NCBI RefSeq assembly: GCF_036323735.1
Contig: NC_086026.1
Location: 88,805,359 to 88,869,358, forward strand
Source: Rattus norvegicus
Lineage: Eukaryota; Chordata; Mammalia; Rodentia; Muridae
Direction: 5' to 3'
Length of the DNA stretch: 64,000 nt
Shown: positions 22,801-31,562 of the stretch, piece by piece
Numbering within the stretch: the first letter of the stretch is position 1
How the letters are laid out: every line of letters starts with the position of its first letter
The notes under the pieces: model-generated
Database searches by the model: none
The model's input: only the letters and a program-made list of their open reading frames with translations
Told to the model about the DNA's origin: nothing
Translations under genes and position numbers: made by a program

Positions 22801-23642
22801 TCATTTTCATTAAATTCTAAAAAGTTTTTAATTTCTTTCTTTATTTCTTCCTTGACCAGGTTATCATTGAGTAGAGCATTGTTCAATTTCCACGTATATG
22901 TGGGCATTCTTCCCTTATTATTATTGAAGACCAGTTTTAGGCCGTGGTGGTCCGATAGCACGCATGGGATTATTTCTATCTTTCTGTACCTGTTGAGGCC
23001 CGTTTTTTGACCAATTATATGGTCAATTTTGGAGAAAGTACCATGAGGAGCTGAGAAGAAGGTATATCCTTTTGCTTTAGGATAGAATGTTCTATAAATA
23101 TCCGTTAAGTCCATTTGGCTCATGACTTCTCTTAGTCTGTCTACATCACTGTTTAATTTCTGTTTCCATGATCTGTCCATTGATGAGAGTGGGGTGTTGA
23201 AATCTCCCACTATTATTGTGTGAGGTGCAATGTGTGTTTTGAGCTTTAGTAAGGTTTCTTTTACGTATGTAGGTGCCCTTGTATTTGGGGCATAGATATT
23301 TAGGATTGAGAGTTCATCTTGGTTGATTTTTCCTTTGATGAATATGAAGTGTCCTTCCTTATCTTTTTTGATGACTTTTAGTTGGAAATTGATTTTATTT
23401 GATATTAGAATGGCTACTCCAGCTTGCTTCTTCTGACCATTTGCTTGGAAAGTTGTTTTCCAGCCTTTCACTCTGAGGTAGTGTCTGTCTTTGTCTCTGA
23501 GGTGTGTTTCCTGTAGGCAGCAGAATGCAGGGTCCTCGTTGCGTATCCAGTTTGTTAATCTATGTCTTTTTATTGGGGAGTTGAGGCCATTGATATTGAG
23601 AGATATTAAGGAATAGTGATTATTGCTTCCCGTTATATTCAT
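19815..23642 (-). CDS. L1 ORF2 protein: endonuclease and reverse transcriptase
   Basis: 1,275 codons, close to the mouse protein in length. ORF2p nicks target DNA and copies L1 RNA onto the nicked end (target-primed reverse transcription) in the nucleus. Residues 1-240 are the APE-like endonuclease, with N16 (LNINGLN), E45 (LQETH), Y117 (IYAPN), D147 and N149 (GDFNT), D207 (KIDH) and H232 (SDHH), equivalent to the known active-site residues. RT spans about 465-810, with PGPDGFSAEF, D601 in SLDAEKAFD and the FADD box at 701-704. The C-terminal C-X3-C-X7-H-X4-C motif is at C1131, C1135, H1143 and C1148. No stop or frameshift is present. Its start lies 59 bp after the ORF1 stop with no splice or IRES signal that I can recognise, so translation presumably depends on low-frequency re-initiation as in other L1s. 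The family assignment is certain; activity is inferred only. Confidence 0.97.
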   Translation of the reverse strand: MNITGSNNHYSLISLNINGLNSPIKRHRLTNWIRNEDPAFCCLQETHLRDKDRHYLRVKGWKTTFQANGQKKQAGVAILISNKINFQLKVIKKDKEGHFIFIKGKINQDELSILNIYAPNTRAPTYVKETLLKLKTHIAPHTIIVGDFNTPLSSMDRSWKQKLNSDVDRLREVMSQMDLTDIYRTFYPKAKGYTFFSAPHGTFSKIDHIIGQKTGLNRYRKIEIIPCVLSDHHGLKLVFNNNKGRMPTYTWKLNNALLNDNLVKEEIKKEIKNFLEFNENEDTTYSNLWDTMKAVLRGKLIALSACRKKQERAYVSSLTAHLKALEQKEANTPRRSRRQEIIKLRAEINQVETKRTIERINRTKSWFFEKINKIDKPLARLTRGHRECVQINKIRNEKGDITTDSEEIQKIIRSYYKHLYSTKFENLQEMDNFLDRYQVSKLNQEQINQLNNPITPKEIEAVIKGLPTKKSPGPDGFSAEFYQTFIEDLIPILSKLFHKIETDGALPNSFYEATITLIPKPHKDTTKKENFRPISLMNIDAKILNKILANRIQEHIKTIIHHDQVGFIPGMQGWFNIRKTINVIHYINKLKEQNHMIISLDAEKAFDKIQHPFMIKVLERIGIQGPYLNIVKAIYSKPVANIKLNGEKLEAIPLKSGTRQGCPLSPYLFNIVLEVLARAIRQQKEIKGIQIGKEEVKISLFADDMIVYLSDPKSSTRELLKLINNFSKVAGYKINSNKSVAFLYTKEKQAEKEIRETTPFIIDPNNIKYLGVTLTKQVKDLYNKNFKTLRKEIEEDLRRWKDLPCSWIGRINIVKMAILPKAIYRFNAIPIKIPIQFFKELDRTICKFIWNNKKPRIAKAILNNKRTSGGITIPELKQYYRAIVIKTAWYWYRDRQIDQWNRIEDPEMNPHTYGHLIFDKGAKTIQWKKDSIFSKWCWFNWRATCRRMQIDPCLSPCTKLKSKWIKDLHIKPDTLKLIEEKLGKHLELMGTGKNFLNKTPMAYALRSRIDKWDLIKLQSFCKAKDTVVRTKRQPTDWEKIFTNPTTDRGLISKIYKELKKLDRRETNNPIKKWGSELNKEFTAEECRMAEKHLKKCSTSLVIREMQIKTTLRFHLTPVRLAKIKNSGDSRCWRGCGERGTLLHCWWDCRLVKPFWKSVWRFLRKLDIELPEDPAIPLLGIYPKDASTYKRDTCSTMFIAALFIIARKWKEPRCPSTEEWIQKMWYIYTMEYYSAIKNNEFMKFVGKWLELENIILSELTQSQKDIHGMHSLISGY

Positions 23643-23701
23643 ATTTGGATGTGAGGTTATGTTTGTGTGCTTTCATTCTCTTTGTTTTGTTGCCAAGACG
23701 A

Positions 23702-24775
23702 TTAGTTTCTTGCTTCTTCTAGGGTATAGCTTGCCTCCTTATGTTGGGCTTTACCATTTATTATCCTTTGTAGTGCTGGATTTGTAGAAAGATATTGTGT
23801 AAATTTGGTTTTGTCATGGAATATCTTGGTTTCTCCATCAATGTTAATTGAGAGTTTTGCTGGATACAGTAACCTGGGCTGGCATTTGTGTTCTCTTAGT
23901 GTCTGTATGACATCAGTCCAGGATCTTCTGGCCTTCATAGTTTCTGGCGAGAAGTCTGGTGTGATTCTGATAGGTCTCCCTTTATATGTTACTTGACCTT
24001 TTTCCCTTACTGCTTTTAATATTCTTTCTTTATTTTGTGCGTTTGGTGTTTTGACAATTATGTGACGGGAGGTGTTTCTTTTCTGGTCCAATCTATTTGG
24101 AGTTCTGTAGGCTTCTTGTATGTCTATGGGTATCTCTTTTTTTAGGTTAGGGAAGTTTTCTTCTATGATTTTGTTGAAGATATTTACTGGTCCTTTGAGC
24201 TGGGAGTCTTCACTCTCTTCTATACCTATTATCCTTAGGTTTGATCTTCTCATTGAGTCCTGGATTTCCTGTATGTTTTGGACCAGTAGCTTTTTCCGCT
24301 TTACATTATCTTTGACAGTTGAGTCAATGATTTCTATGGAATCTTCTGCTCCTGAGATTCTCTCTTCCATCTCTTGTATTCTGTTGGTGAAGCTTGTATC
24401 TACAGCTCCTTGTCTCTTCTTTTGGTTTTCTATATCCAGGGTTGTTTCCATGTGTTCTTTCTTGATTGCTTCTATTTCCATTTTTAATTCCTTCAACTGT
24501 TTGATTGTGTTTTCCTGGAATTCTTTCAGGGATTTTTGCGATTCCTCTCTGTAGGCTTTTACTTGTTTATTAATGTTTTCCTGTGCTTCCCTGAGTGTGT
24601 TCATGTCTTTCTTGAAGTCCTCCAGCATCATGATCAAATATGATTTTGAAACTAGATCTTGCTTTTCTGGTGTGTTTGGATATTCCATGTTTGTTTTGGT
24701 GGGAGAATTGGGCTCCGATGATGGCATGTAGTCTTGGTTTCTGTTGCTTGGGTTCCTGCGCTTGCCTCTCGCCAT
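23702..24775 (-). CDS. L1 ORF1 protein: RNA-binding chaperone
   Basis: 357 codons from an ATG at 24,775, a normal rodent ORF1p length. ORF1p forms coiled-coil trimers, coats L1 RNA in cytoplasmic particles and acts as a nucleic-acid chaperone. A basic, disordered N-terminus (MARGKRRNPSNRNQ) is followed by a heptad-rich coiled coil at about 45-160. The RRM-like domain is at about 175-255, with LRIIGI at 180-185 and RHIIVK at 237-242, and the C-terminal domain at about 258-325 includes KGRPIRITPDFS and YPAKLSI. All are present with no stop or frameshift. It is the first gene of the bicistronic L1 transcript and is driven by the GC-rich 5'UTR upstream. The assignment is certain; function in this copy is untested. 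Confidence 0.97.
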   Translation of the reverse strand: MARGKRRNPSNRNQDYMPSSEPNSPTKTNMEYPNTPEKQDLVSKSYLIMMLEDFKKDMNTLREAQENINKQVKAYREESQKSLKEFQENTIKQLKELKMEIEAIKKEHMETTLDIENQKKRQGAVDTSFTNRIQEMEERISGAEDSIEIIDSTVKDNVKRKKLLVQNIQEIQDSMRRSNLRIIGIEESEDSQLKGPVNIFNKIIEENFPNLKKEIPIDIQEAYRTPNRLDQKRNTSRHIIVKTPNAQNKERILKAVREKGQVTYKGRPIRITPDFSPETMKARRSWTDVIQTLREHKCQPRLLYPAKLSINIDGETKIFHDKTKFTQYLSTNPALQRIINGKAQHKEASYTLEEARN

Positions 24776-25853
24776 CAGATTATCTCTAGTGTTACTTTGT
24801 TCTGCTATTTCTGACAGTGGCTAGACTGTCCTATAACCTGTGTGTCAGGAGTGCTGTAGACCTGTTTTCCTGTTTTCTTTCAGCCAGTTATGGGGACAGA
24901 GTGTTCTGCTTTCGGGCGTGTAGTTTTTCCTCTCTACAGGTCTTCAGCTCTTCCTGTGGGCCTGTGTCTTGAGTTCACCAGGCAGGTTTCTTGCAGGGGA
25001 AAAGTTGGTCCTACCTGTGGTTCCAAGGCTCAAGTTTGCTCGTGGGGTACTGCCTAAGTCCTCTCCGCTGTGGCAGCAACCGGGAAAATCTGTGCCGCTC
25101 CTTCCGGGAGCCTCCGTGCACCAGGGTTTCAGATGACGTTTGGTGTTTTCCTCTGGCGCCTGGATGTGCACAGAGTGCAGTCTCTTCTGGTTTCCCAGGC
25201 GTGTCTGCCTCTCTGAAGGTTCAGCTCTCCCTCCCACTGGATTTGGTTGCAGAGAACTGTTTATCCGGTCTGTTTCCTTCTGGTTCCGGCAGTGTCTCAG
25301 GCGCAGGGGTCCTGCCGCTCCCGGGCCCTCCCCTATGGGAACCCAGAGGCCTTATACAGTTGCCTCTTGGGCCAGGGATGTGGGCAGGGGTGGGCAGTGT
25401 TGGTGGTCTCCTCCGCTCTGCAGCCTCAGGAGTGCCCACCTGATCAGGCGGTGAGGTCTCTCTCCCACGGGGTTTGGGAGCAGGGAGCTGCTGCGGTCCG
25501 GGATCCGCCGGTGTGGGACTTCCGGTAAACACAGGAAGTGCCCGGCCTTAGAGGAATTTTGCCTCTGTGTGTCCTGAGTTCACCAGGCAGGTTTCTTTCA
25601 GGGGAAAAGTTGGTCCTACCTGCAGTTCCAAGGCTCAAGTTTGCTCGTGGGGTACTGCCTAAGTCCTCTCCGCTGTGGCAGCAACCGGGAAGATCTGCGC
25701 CGCTCTTTCCAGGAGCCTCCGTGCACCAGGGTTCCAGATGGCGTTTGGTGTTTTCCTCTGGCGCCTGGATGTGCTAAGAGTGCAGTCTCTTCTGGTTTCC
25801 CAGGCGTGTCCGCCTCTCTGAAGGTTCAGCTCTCCCTCCCACGGGATTTGGGT
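24776..25853 (-). promoter_or_regulatory. L1 5'UTR with tandem promoter monomers
   Basis: A GC- and CpG-rich leader. A unit of about 605 bp (24,971-25,575) is followed upstream by a truncated copy of about 278 bp (25,576-25,853). The shared words gagttcaccaggcaggtttc and gctcgtggggtactgcctaa recur at this spacing with few differences. The segment 24,776-24,970 is the non-repeated part next to ORF1. Rodent L1s use such monomers as an internal Pol II promoter and they are normally CpG-methylated. Retention of more than one monomer suggests the promoter arrived intact. No individual factor site is claimed. Confidence 0.85.
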
Positions 25854-26111
25854 CGCGTGTTTCTATATAAAGTTGAAAGTTGCTTTTTAATTTCTATGAA
25901 GAATTATATTGACTTTTTAAATGGGTATTGCATTGAATCTATAGATTGCTTTTAGAAGCATGGGGATTTTCACAAGATTAATCCCACTCATCCATAAACA
26001 TGGGATATGTTTCCATCTTTTGATGTCTTCTTCAGTTTCTTTTTTCAATTTCATCAAGTTTTATTATACAAGTTTTTTTCATTTGCTAGGTTAGGGTTAG
26101 TTATATAGATA

Positions 26112-26155
<44 letters not shown>

Positions 26156-26310
26156 GCGCGCGCCTTCTTGAGGTTATTTTGAAAGATATTGGTTTTCTGA
26201 TTTCTTTTTTTCAGCCTACCATTTCTATAATAGGAAGCTAATAATTTTTTGTATGTGTTAATTTTATATACTTATACTTCGCTGACAGTGTATCAGCTGT
26301 AGAAATTTCC
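25854..26310 (-). mobile_element. Host Lx-type L1 ORF2 fragment, part 2
   Basis: Starts with the right TSD cgcgtgtttct (25,854-25,864) and continues the old ORF2 from where 18,181 stopped (25,920-26,060 corresponds to about 21,140-21,290 of the intact copy). It includes the (CA)n(CG)n tract and ends at the left TSD (26,301-26,310) of the next insertion. Confidence 0.75.
26113..26162. repeat. (CA)n(CG)n alternating tract
   Basis: CA repeats passing into CGCGCGCGCG, a mirror-image type of the tract at 18,143-18,176 and within the same old host element. Confidence 0.95.
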
Positions 26311-28183
26311 TGGTTATTCCAAATGAATTTGCAAATTGCTCTTTCTAACTCTATGAAGAATTGTTGGAATTTTGATGGGGATTGCATTGAATCTGTAGAT
26401 TGCTTTTGGCAAAATGGCCATTTTTACTCTATTAATCTTACCAATCCATGAGCATCAGAGATTTTTTTCCATCTTCCGAGATCTTCAATTTCTTTCTTCA
26501 GATGTTTCACTAGCTTGGTTAAAGTCACACCAAGGTATTTTATATTTGTGACTTTGTGAAGGGTGTTGTTTCCCTAATTTCTTTCTTAGCCTGTTTATTC
26601 TTTGAGTAAAGGAGGGCTACTGATTTGTTTGAGTTAATTTTATATCCAGCTGCTTTGCTGAAGTTGTTTATCAGGTTTAGGAGTTCTCTGGTGGAATTTT
26701 TGGGGTCACTTAAGCATACTATCATATCATTTGCAAATATGTATCATTTGTAATATTTTTACTTCTTCCTTAACAATTTGTATCCTTTGACCTCTTTTTG
26801 TTGTTTAATTGTTCTGGCTAGGACTTCAAATACTATATTGAATAAGTAGGGAGAGAGTGGGGAGGCCTTGCCTAGTCCCTGATTTTTGTGTAGTTGCCTC
26901 AAGTTTCTCTCCATTTAGCTTGATGTTGGATACTGGTTTGCAGTTATACTGCTTTTACTATGTTTAGGTATGGGTCTTGAATTCCTGATCTTCCTAAGAC
27001 TTTTATCATTAAAGGGCATTGAATTTTGTCAAATGCTTCCTCAGCATCTAGATTGCAAACTGATACAACCACTCTGGAAATCAGTCTGGTGGCTCCTCAG
27101 AAAATTGGACATAGGACCCAGCTATACCACTCCTGGGCATATACCCAAAAGGTGCTCCAACATATAACAAGGACACATGCTCCACTATGACCATATCAGC
27201 CTTATTAATAATAGCCAGAAGCTGGAAAGATCCCAGATGTCCTTCAATAGAGGAATGGATACAGAAAATGTGATACATTTACACAATGGAATACTACTCA
27301 GTTATTAAAAACAATGACTACATGAAATTCTTAGGCAAATAGACGGAACTAGAAAATATCATCCTGAGGGAGGTAACCCAGTCACAATAGAACACACATG
27401 GTATACACTCACTGATAAATGGACATTAGCCCAAAAGTTCAGAAAACCTAAGAAAAAATTCACAGAGCATATGAAGCTCAAGAAGAAGGAAGGCCAAAAT
27501 GTGGATGCTTCAGTCCTTCTGAGAAGGGAGAGCAAAATACTCATGGGAGGAAATACAGGGAGAAAGAATGGAGCAAGGACTCAAGGAAAGGTCATCCAGA
27601 TACTGCCCCACCAGGGGATCCATCCCATATGTAGCCACCAAATCCAGTCACTATTGCTGATGCCAAGAAATGCTTGCTGACAGGAGCCAGATATGGGTGT
27701 CTCCTGAGAAGCTTCGCCAGAGCCCTACTGATACGGATGAGAATGGTTGCAGCTAACCATTGGACTGAACAAGGGGACCCCAATGGAGGAGTTAGAGAAG
27801 AGACTGAAGGAGCTGAAGAGGTTTGCAACCCTATAGGAAGAACAACAATATCACCCAACCAGACCTCACCAGAGCTCCCAGGGGCTAAACCACCAACCAC
27901 TGAGTATACATGGGGGGACCCATGACTCTAGCCACATATGTAGCAGAGGACAGCATTGTCCAGCATCAATAGGAGGAAAAGCCCTTGGTCCTGTGAAGGT
28001 TCATATCCCCAATGTAGGGTAATGCCAGGGTGTTGAGGTGGGAGTGGGAGCATCCTCATAGAAGCAGGAGGCGGGGAACTATGGGAGAGGGGGAAAGGGG
28101 ATAACATTTGAAATATAAATACATAAAGTTTCCAAGAAAATAAAATTAAAAAAAAATAAAGTCATGAAAAAAAAGAAATTTCC
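26301..28183 (+). mobile_element. 5'-inverted (twin-primed) L1 with 10-bp TSD
   Basis: 26,311-27,050 is ORF2 sequence in minus orientation (matching about 21,087-21,844 of the intact copy). At 27,050/27,051 it switches to plus orientation, with ORF2 C-terminal sequence (matching about 20,204 downward), 3'UTR and an A-rich tail to 28,173. About 0.88 kb of ORF2 between the two breakpoints is missing. TSD agaaatttcc is at 26,301-26,310 and 28,174-28,183. Both parts are of similar age, older than the intact L1 (many stops). The host Lx resumes immediately after. Confidence 0.9.
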
Positions 28184-28560
28184 ATGTTGATATAAAATTA
28201 TACATTTGCAAATAAAGATAACTTGACTCCTTCTCTTCCTACTTTTATTCCCCTGTTGTTCTTCAGTTGTCTTATTGCTCTGGCTAAGACTTCAAGTATT
28301 ATATTGAATAGGTATAGAGACAGTGGACATCCTTGTCTTGTTCCTGATTTTAGTGAAAATGCTTTGAGTTTCTTTCCATTCAGGATGATGTTGGCTATTT
28401 TCTTGTTTTAAATCACTTTTATTATGTTGAGATCTGCCTGTTTTACCCCTAGTATCTCCAGTTCTTTTATTTAAAAAGTGATGCTAGATTTTGCTAACTG
28501 TCTATTCTGCCCCTAAGGATATGATCATGTGTCTTTTTCCTTTAGTGTTTTCTGACACAC
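28184..28560 (-). mobile_element. Host Lx-type L1 ORF2 fragment, part 3
   Basis: Continues the old ORF2 (28,220-28,420 corresponds to about 21,550-21,720 of the intact copy) after the twin-primed insertion. The 5' edge fades out near 28,560. Confidence 0.7.
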
Positions 28561-29789
28561 TTATTTTAAATAAGATGTTCAATACTGTGAAAGCCAAATA
28601 ACCTGCAATGATTTGAATTTCAAAAGTGGGCAACAAAACCGTGAGTAGCAAACTCCTTAACTTGTGAAAATTGTTTCTACTTGGTCTTCCAGGTAGAATT
28701 TGGACTCATGGAATAACTTTAATAATTCACTTATGTACTTGCTTGTCCAAATTTCAGTCTGTCTCTGGATTGCATTTGGAAACTTCATAATCTCTTCTGG
28801 CCTGAGGAGTTGGCTGATAGGGTGGCATGGAGCTATTTGGGATTTATCTGCTGATTTAGGGCCAGAGCCTTGCTTCTCTCTTGAGCAAGGCTCACTGACT
28901 AAATCCCCCCACCCCTTTCTCTTTTCTAGATTTTAAGTTAGGATGTTGATGGTTCAGTTGGTTGGAATTAGCATAGGCTTGGGAAATGGTAGGGAGCTTG
29001 TGATTTGGGAGGGTGAGCAGAAAGAGGAGAAATGCTAGGAAAATAAAATAAGATTTTGAATTTAGATACCCTTTTCCTTGTTCAGACAATGCCTTAGCTG
29101 TTTTAGTCCACAAGCCAGAGAGCTGTGCAAATGTGTCATTTAAAAGAAACTTGACTATCTGTCATGCACGAGTAAGCAGATGGCATTGTGCCTGTATGAC
29201 TTTCAATGGCACTTACCATGTGTGAAGAATTAATAGTGTATGATATTTCGGGTTGAACTTACTAACTATAATCAGGAAATGTTCATTAAAAAATACTGGG
29301 AAAAGTGGAGGTAGAGGAGGCTATAGCTTGGAAGTATTGTATAAGATGTGTAAGATAAGAATAAATAAAGGGATAAAAGAAAATAAAAACACACCAAAAC
29401 CCATGTACTTACCTGGTCAGCCAGGGAGTAAATGATTAGTGGGCAAAATTTATACAACTGTTGGTTGTGCATACTGAGATTTAACCCCTGGTTTCTGTCC
29501 AGTAATAGCACACACAATTGCTCATGATGGCAGCATCAGGCCTATTTCAGGAAGAATTTAATTCCAAGTCTTTAAAAGGAAAGGTGGTCATTTAGAGGCA
29601 CCCACAGAGTCCTGTACAAATAGCTACATCTACTATTTTTCTTTATATGAGACCAAGGACAGAAAATTTCAAGAGCTGATTCCAGGATGCTACAGACTTT
29701 ATGAACACCGAATGGTAGAACTTTACAGATTTTTTTTAAATTAGGTTTCCAATTCTTCCTGGACAAAAGCTGAGCCTCTGTGGGATACT
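28561..29789. other. Unique sequence
   Basis: No gene recognised; A-rich near 29,290-29,400. Confidence 0.45.
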
Positions 29790-29905
29790 TAAAAAGGGAG
29801 CTTGTTGGCCATTTGGTATTGGATAACCAGTTGGTGTGCTCTTCTTTGGGGTGGACTATTTCTTCCATTCTTGCATTCCTTAGCTGCCTATAGTTCTTTG
29901 TGAAA
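29790..29905 (-). mobile_element. Lx-type L1 3'UTR fragment
   Basis: gccatttggtattggataac, ggtgtgctcttctttggggt and agctgcctatagttctttgt are characteristic blocks of an older rodent L1 3'UTR; a related piece is at 59,395-60,470. Confidence 0.65.
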
Positions 29906-30689
29906 GCATACAAGTAACATTATATAGACTGAGAAGGTTGCATTTATGTATTTAGGAACTTACATTGATGAAATGAGAGGACATAAATTTGAAAGAGAGT
30001 GAGGAGGCATATATGGGAGGTTTTGGAGAAAACAGAAGAGAGAAATGATACGATATAGTCTTCAAAAATAAAAGAAATAAAAAAAAAACAAACTTTACAA
30101 AATGAGCTTGCAAAAATGAGATGACCTATCATCTTCAAAAACGATGCTTTCCAGACCGAGAGCCTTTAAACTGCTCTGAGTGGTGGATTAGCCTGCTACA
30201 GAGGCTCATGGGCAGGGCCTCTGGTTTCCTCAGATGTAGCAGGGGAAACACAGAATGCTTCACGGAGCCATGACATCTGATATAAACAAGACAGCACAGG
30301 CCAAGCAAAGGTTCTGGAAACTACAAGGCATCTGCTTGGTCTTTACCCCCTCTTTTGTCTCCTGTTTCCATTACCCTTAAGCTGTATAATCTTGCAATTA
30401 ACACAAACTGTGAGTTTTTCTTTTTATTTTTGTTGAAGACTGCCTTTGATACTGAGTTTATCCTAAGTTTCTTTCAATCTATGGAGGCCAGTGTAACCAT
30501 TTTCTTAGAAAGTGTCTGTGTTGAAAAGATAATAGTTTTGGTCACTTTGACACATACTTTTTTTTTTTCTTTTCTCCACAACCTGTTTAACCGGGTCTCT
30601 TTGGCTCACAGTATGTACTCTAAACAGAATGGATACAATGATAGGTATGAAAAGGACAGTTTGATATTTTATAGAAAGGTAAGATGTCA
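29906..30689. other. Unique sequence
   Basis: No gene recognised. Confidence 0.45.
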
Positions 30690-30855
30690 ATCCATAACAA
30701 TTACTTATTGTACATTTCAAATATCTACAAGAGACGATTTTGAATGTTTTTAACATGAAGAAATGGTACATGCATGGAGGAATGTATGTTAGTTGTCGAG
30801 ATTGTTGACTACACGGTGTACACATGTAAGGAAGCCTCTCACCATTCTTTGTCTG
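30690..30855 (+). mobile_element. Ancient L1M 3'UTR fragment
   Basis: acttattgtacatttcaaat, agagacgattttgaatgttt and acacggtgtacacatgtaag follow the 3'UTR of pre-rodent mammalian L1 elements. Confidence 0.6.
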
Positions 30856-31224
30856 CACAGTTACTATGCATCAGCTAAAATGTTTATAAAAAAATTTATG
30901 GAATATGCTAATTCTATTGAAGAATTTTCACAATACTGGAATCAAAAGCAATTTCACGCATCTTGAATCGTGAGTTTGAATTTGTTCTAAGGACTCTTGG
31001 ACAAGATAACAATTAGGATTCACGATTTATATGTAAAACAAACAAGGTAAATTGGTCCAGTTAACTCTTCCTTCTTTTTCCTCCTTCTTCCTCCTATGTT
31101 CACTCCCTCACTCTCCCCTTTCTTGTTCCATGGTATCTTTTTTTCCTTCTAGTTTTACTCTGTTACTACTAATGTTGTCTTCTTTTTAGGGATCTATACA
31201 AATGAAACCAATATTTAAAAAATA
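30856..31224. other. Unique sequence
   Basis: A pyrimidine-rich patch at 31,065-31,160; no gene seen. Confidence 0.45.
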
Positions 31225-31562
31225 ATTTGTGCGTGTCTGTGTGTATGATGATGTTCATGTGTGTTCATGTGGGTGATTTTATGTGTGCGGTGTGTGTATG
31301 TGAGACATGCATAGAGAAGAGAGGGCAAACTTGGATGTTGAGTCTCAGCTCCTTCCTTGTTTGCAGTCTCCTGTCGTTTGCATTGTGCACGCTAAGCTAG
31401 TTGGCTTGCATGCTTCCAGGGGGTCCCCTATCTCTGTCTCTCACTTGGATTACAGATGCACTCTACTATGTTAGCTTTACCTGGGTTCTTCAGATCTGAA
31501 CACAGGTTTTCACATCCGTGTGGCAAATGCTTTAACCTCCTGGGTAATAACTATAGCCTCTC
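31225..31562 (-). mobile_element. Old rodent SINE (B3/B4 type) with TG-rich flank
   Basis: A degenerate TG-rich stretch (31,230-31,305) is followed by a SINE in minus orientation: ttggattacagatgcactct, then ctgaacacaggttttcacat, then aatgctttaacctcctgggt. Confidence 0.5.

Larger units (their letters stand above)
19064..25853 (-). mobile_element. Full-length L1 with intact ORF1 and ORF2
   Basis: About 6.8 kb on the minus strand. In transcript order: 5'UTR 25,853-24,776 with about 1.5 GC-rich monomers; ORF1 24,775-23,702; 59-bp spacer; ORF2 23,642-19,815; 3'UTR 19,814-19,107 with a purine-rich tract (19,167-19,247); AATAAA near 19,103-19,108; a (TAAA)n stretch; and about 19 pure A. Both frames are uninterrupted with all key catalytic motifs, so by sequence this is a candidate retrotransposition-competent rat L1. 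It sits inside an older Lx fragment, with TSD cgcgtgtttct bracketing it together with the extra 3' end at 18,182-19,068. Confidence 0.95.

Noticed and set aside
19966..23010. Many plus-strand frames of 60-190 codons
   Set aside because: All are antisense shadows of the intact L1 ORF2.
24991..25955. Plus-strand open frames (up to 150 codons) antisense to the L1 5'UTR, reminiscent of primate ORF0
   Set aside because: The long frames open only with TTG. In-frame ATG starts give little coding length. The GC-rich monomers alone explain the lack of stops.
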